From Symbiodinium natans (Eukaryota > Sar > Dinophyceae > Suessiales > Symbiodiniaceae), in the NCBI GenBank assembly GCA_905221605.1, contig CAJNDS010001680.1:126001-190000 (forward strand): DNA of 64,000 bases, read 5' to 3'. The notes beneath the pieces are model-generated. The model ran no database searches, was not told the DNA's origin, and was given only the letters and a program-made list of their open reading frames with translations. A program made the position numbers and the translations under genes. Positions 62,631-64,000 of this stretch are shown piece by piece; within the stretch, counting starts at the first letter, position 1, and every line of letters begins with the position of its first letter.

Positions 62631-62884
62631 CGCATTGCTATCATCTCTGCTTCTTCTACTCGTCATACCCACTATATCTCCCTTGGGAATTGGAGAATAT
62701 CATTTTTTGTTTATACAAAACCCAAGAGGATATTAACAATATCATTTTTATTCAGGTTCTAACGGGAGTATGGCCCAGTTCTGCCTTCTTACTTGAGCTC
62801 CCGCGAGTGCTTTTTTCATCGCGGCCGAGGGCTGCACGTCGAGGTCGAGTTCATCATTGAAGGCGTGGGGCTTGGCGTCTTGCA

Positions 62885-62950
62885 GGTTTAGGGTTTATGG
62901 TTTAGGGTTTAGGCTTTAGGCTTTAGGCTTTAGGCTTTATAGGCTTTAGT
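62885..62950 (+). repeat. TTTAGGG grading into (TTTAGGC)n
   Basis: Four TTTAGGG-like units followed by five TTTAGGC units, a local amplification of a one-base variant. Confidence 0.9.
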
Positions 62951-63628
62951 TGAACCTACCAGTAGCCGTTTGATGTTTCAAGGTGCTACTTCGTGCTGTA
63001 TTCAAAGAGCAGGCCCAAGAACCCCACAGACGTCACACACACACACACACACACCTCCTAAGCCTCAAGCTCAAGTGGCTGCAGAGTGCAGCTCTTGAGT
63101 AGGAACTGAGCCACTCTTCAAAAGTTGGGCTTTCTCAGCTCTGTGCCTTCCCTCCCACGTGTCCACCAGACTCTAAACCCGAAACCCTGAGCCCTAAAAG
63201 CCTTGGCAGCTTTGTAGCACAAGACGGTTCCGGTCCACAGCAGGCGGGCTTTAGGAGCTTGTGTTGTTGGAGAGCTTGTTTCCGATGTTGATCTTGCAAA
63301 GCTAGACAGTTCCGTTTGTTCGTTGCGTGATACAGGGCCCTAATAATCAGAAGAGTTGGGTGATTCCCAACGACCGAAGGGTTGGGTTTCTGCCTCGACA
63401 GCCGGGGGGCCATTTGTCACTCCGGAGCCCGATCTTTGTCTTGCTGGCAGTTGGGTTGCACAGCTGGGTTTATTATAGTCACAGTCTAAGAATATATTGG
63501 CTCCATAGAAGAACAATTGTTAGAAGGTATTCCCGTAGCTGAGCAGAGAACCTTGAACCTTCGGGGATATACACAATCCGACCATATTTGAAAAGTCAAC
63601 CTTTTTTTTGGGCCAGCGTCAGTTCCGA

Positions 63629-63780
63629 CCCTAAACCCTAAACCCTAAATCCTAAACTGCAGAAACCCTAAACCCTAAACCCTAAACTGCGGAGTGATCC
63701 CAGAGGGCGTCTGCTAGGCGGGTGTCAAAAAAACCCTAAACTGCAGAAACTCTAAACCCTAAACCCTAAACCCTAAACCG
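63629..63780 (-). repeat. CCCTAAA tracts with repeated CTGCAGAAA linker
   Basis: Three short tracts, linked by AACTGCAGAAACCCTAAA (63655-63672), AACTGCGGAG and AACTGCAGAAACTCTAAA (63739-63756), suggesting tandem duplication of linker plus repeat. Confidence 0.85.
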
Positions 63781-63907
63781 TGCAGCTCACCGAGGCAAGC
63801 GCCGGCGAGGCGCCCACGGCCTGGGGCTTGGAATGGCGCCCTCAACCCTAAACCCCTAACAACGCTAAACCTTGGGTTTAGGGTTTAGGGTTTAGGGTAA
63901 CTATACC

Positions 63908-64000
63908 TTGGCAGGTTCCCCCTTATACTAACAGTCCTTACTAGGGACTATAGTAGTATAATCCCTATTCAGGACTGTTAGCAGAAGGGGGAACATCCCA
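63908..64000. mobile_element. MITE family B, reaching window end
   Basis: TTGGCAGGTTCCCCCTTATACTA-type left arm with ACAGTCCTTA and the exact inverse TAGCAGAAGGGGGAACATCC on the right. The outer right end lies at the window edge. Confidence 0.85.

Noticed and set aside
1-64000. True chromosome end
   Set aside because: Arrays are short, of both orientations and spread throughout; neither window edge is a long array in terminal orientation.
1-64000. tRNA or rRNA genes
   Set aside because: No rRNA-like block was seen, and isolated GGTTCGAA-like boxes lacked a convincing partner; a covariance-model scan would be needed to exclude short RNAs.

Overview
The window looks like nuclear DNA of a eukaryotic alga, most probably a dinoflagellate. 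The sequence is saturated with interspersed TTTAGGG/CCCTAAA tracts (the plant, alveolate and dinoflagellate telomere unit). It carries many short palindromic MITE-like elements and long poly-G, poly-C and simple-sequence tracts. The coding signal comes as short exon-like pieces, nearly all on the + strand, and several inferred introns need GC or GA donors, which are known from dinoflagellates. I see no bacterial gene layout, no rRNA, no convincing tRNA and no CRISPR array. No protein could be assigned to a named gene. One exon carries an ankyrin-type repeat and several carry a membrane helix. All exon models were made by eye from open frames, codon third-position bias and splice-like AG/GT (or GC, GA) borders, with no transcript or homology support.

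Layout. 1-6.2 kb: telomere-like tracts, MITE copies, a 9-bp telomere-variant minisatellite (4.75-4.99 kb) and isolated exon-like pieces. 6.4-8.35 kb: two multi-exon + strand candidates. 8.3-14.1 kb: mostly repeats, including the two largest telomere-like arrays (13.37-14.03 kb). 14.45-14.94 kb: a three-exon gene with ordinary GT-AG introns. 15.4-19.1 kb: exon-like pieces, a TA/AAT microsatellite block, and a candidate membrane-protein gene whose exons are separated by telomere-repeat tracts. 19.1-21.2 kb: Arg/Gly/Ser-rich triplet-repeat DNA and AT-rich triplets. 21.3-32.9 kb: alternating exon-like pieces, telomere tracts and MITEs, with good multi-exon models at 24.35 and 31.46 kb. 33-36 kb: MITEs, TC-rich satellite and sparse exon signal. 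36.4-39.2 kb and 43.1-44.3 kb: the clearest models in which telomere tracts and a MITE sit exactly where an intron is needed. 45-60 kb: repeats, MITEs, a canonical-intron gene at 49.0-49.4 kb and the ankyrin exon at 53.6-53.9 kb. 60.6-62.4 kb: a local duplication whose two copies differ by a MITE and a telomere tract. 63-64 kb: repeats, ending in a MITE that runs to the window edge.

Main observation. The telomere unit written as GTTTAGG begins with GT and contains TTTAG, so an array can run from GT to AG like a minimal intron. At about ten places an interrupted + strand frame is restored when a GT...AG (or GC/GA...AG) segment made largely of telomere repeat is removed. One MITE copy at 43.15-43.27 kb has an 8-bp target duplication and its GC...AG removal restores an open frame, as expected for an introner. 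These are hypotheses from sequence alone; RNA-seq alignment would decide them.
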